From SLFT01 sp964493075 (GTDB lineage Bacteria; Hydrogenedentota; Hydrogenedentia; Hydrogenedentales; CAITNO01): 14,610 bases of DNA. Made by a program: the position numbers and the translations under genes. The stretch is taken from positions 1 through 14,610 of the forward strand of contig CAZBNU010000091.1 of assembly GCA_964493075.1 (NCBI GenBank), written 5' to 3'. Below the pieces are notes generated by a model, which did not search any database, had not been told where the DNA came from, and saw only the letters and a list, made by a program, of their open reading frames with translations. This document shows, in pieces, positions 14,605 through 14,610 of this stretch; position 1 is the first letter of the stretch, and every line of letters begins with the position of its first letter.

Positions 14605-14610
14605 TTCTTA

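Larger units (their letters stand above)
14064..14610. other. 547-base non-coding block of hairpins and repeats
   Basis: No frame here has both a good start and convincing protein content. The block contains, in order: a CACAAAGAA-type tandem (14131-14159), three tight GC hairpins with TTC or GTT loops (14205-14286), a hairpin at 14319-14336, a CGCCG/CGGCG hairpin at 14452-14465, three copies of an AAATCGAAAT-like decamer (14523-14567) and a terminal hairpin at 14588-14604. The parts resemble the multi-hairpin intergenic repeats that are scattered through many planctomycete-like environmental genomes. This is recognition by pattern, not by a search. Confidence 0.6.

Overview
The window (about 50-55% GC, dense coding, genes on both strands, two assembly gaps of exactly 100 N) looks like a metagenome-assembled genome of a free-living heterotrophic bacterium. 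The mix of secreted glycoside hydrolases (GH51, GH29), a DUF6807 'PmoA-like' secreted protein, an FGGY sugar kinase, and a non-coding block of GC-rich hairpins next to a CACAAAGAA-type repeat resembles Planctomycetota, Lentisphaerota, Hydrogenedentota and similar lineages. This placement is low-confidence inference; there is no rRNA or other marker that settles it.

Layout. 1-88: the last 28 codons of an unidentified gene, followed 29 bases later by an FGGY-family carbohydrate kinase (118-1713). An AT-rich inverted repeat follows the kinase, then a good extended -10 promoter drives a lipoprotein with glycine-centred repeats (1901-2662) and a small nitroreductase (2722-3216). After the first gap comes a GH51 alpha-L-arabinofuranosidase-like enzyme (3325-5580, N-terminus lost in the gap, second gap inside the gene). 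It converges on and overlaps by 23 bases a secreted GH29 alpha-L-fucosidase-like gene on the minus strand (5558-6904). Divergent from that is a lower-GC two-gene module, a PIN-domain ribonuclease toxin (7093-7575) overlapped by a 59-residue probable antitoxin (7559-7738). Then come carB (7922-11122), a minus-strand secreted DUF6807 protein (11223-12458), recF (12671-13744) and an overlapping DciA/DUF721 gene (13731-14063). The last 547 bases hold no convincing gene and are built from small hairpins and short direct repeats.

How the genes fit together. The GH51, GH29 and DUF6807 proteins are exported or probably exported and point to scavenging of arabinose- and fucose-containing polysaccharides. 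The FGGY kinase could phosphorylate a released sugar, although no transporter or regulator lies in the window. carB and recF-dciA are housekeeping genes (pyrimidine/arginine precursor synthesis; DNA repair and replication-helicase loading). The PIN module is the only clearly accessory insertion. I found no CRISPR array, tRNA, rRNA, transposase or clear undescribed multi-gene system. The items most worth checking are the PIN/antitoxin pair, the two replaced sugar-contact histidines in the fucosidase-like protein, the short upstream ORF plus hairpin in front of the DUF6807 gene, and the hairpin/repeat block at the right end.
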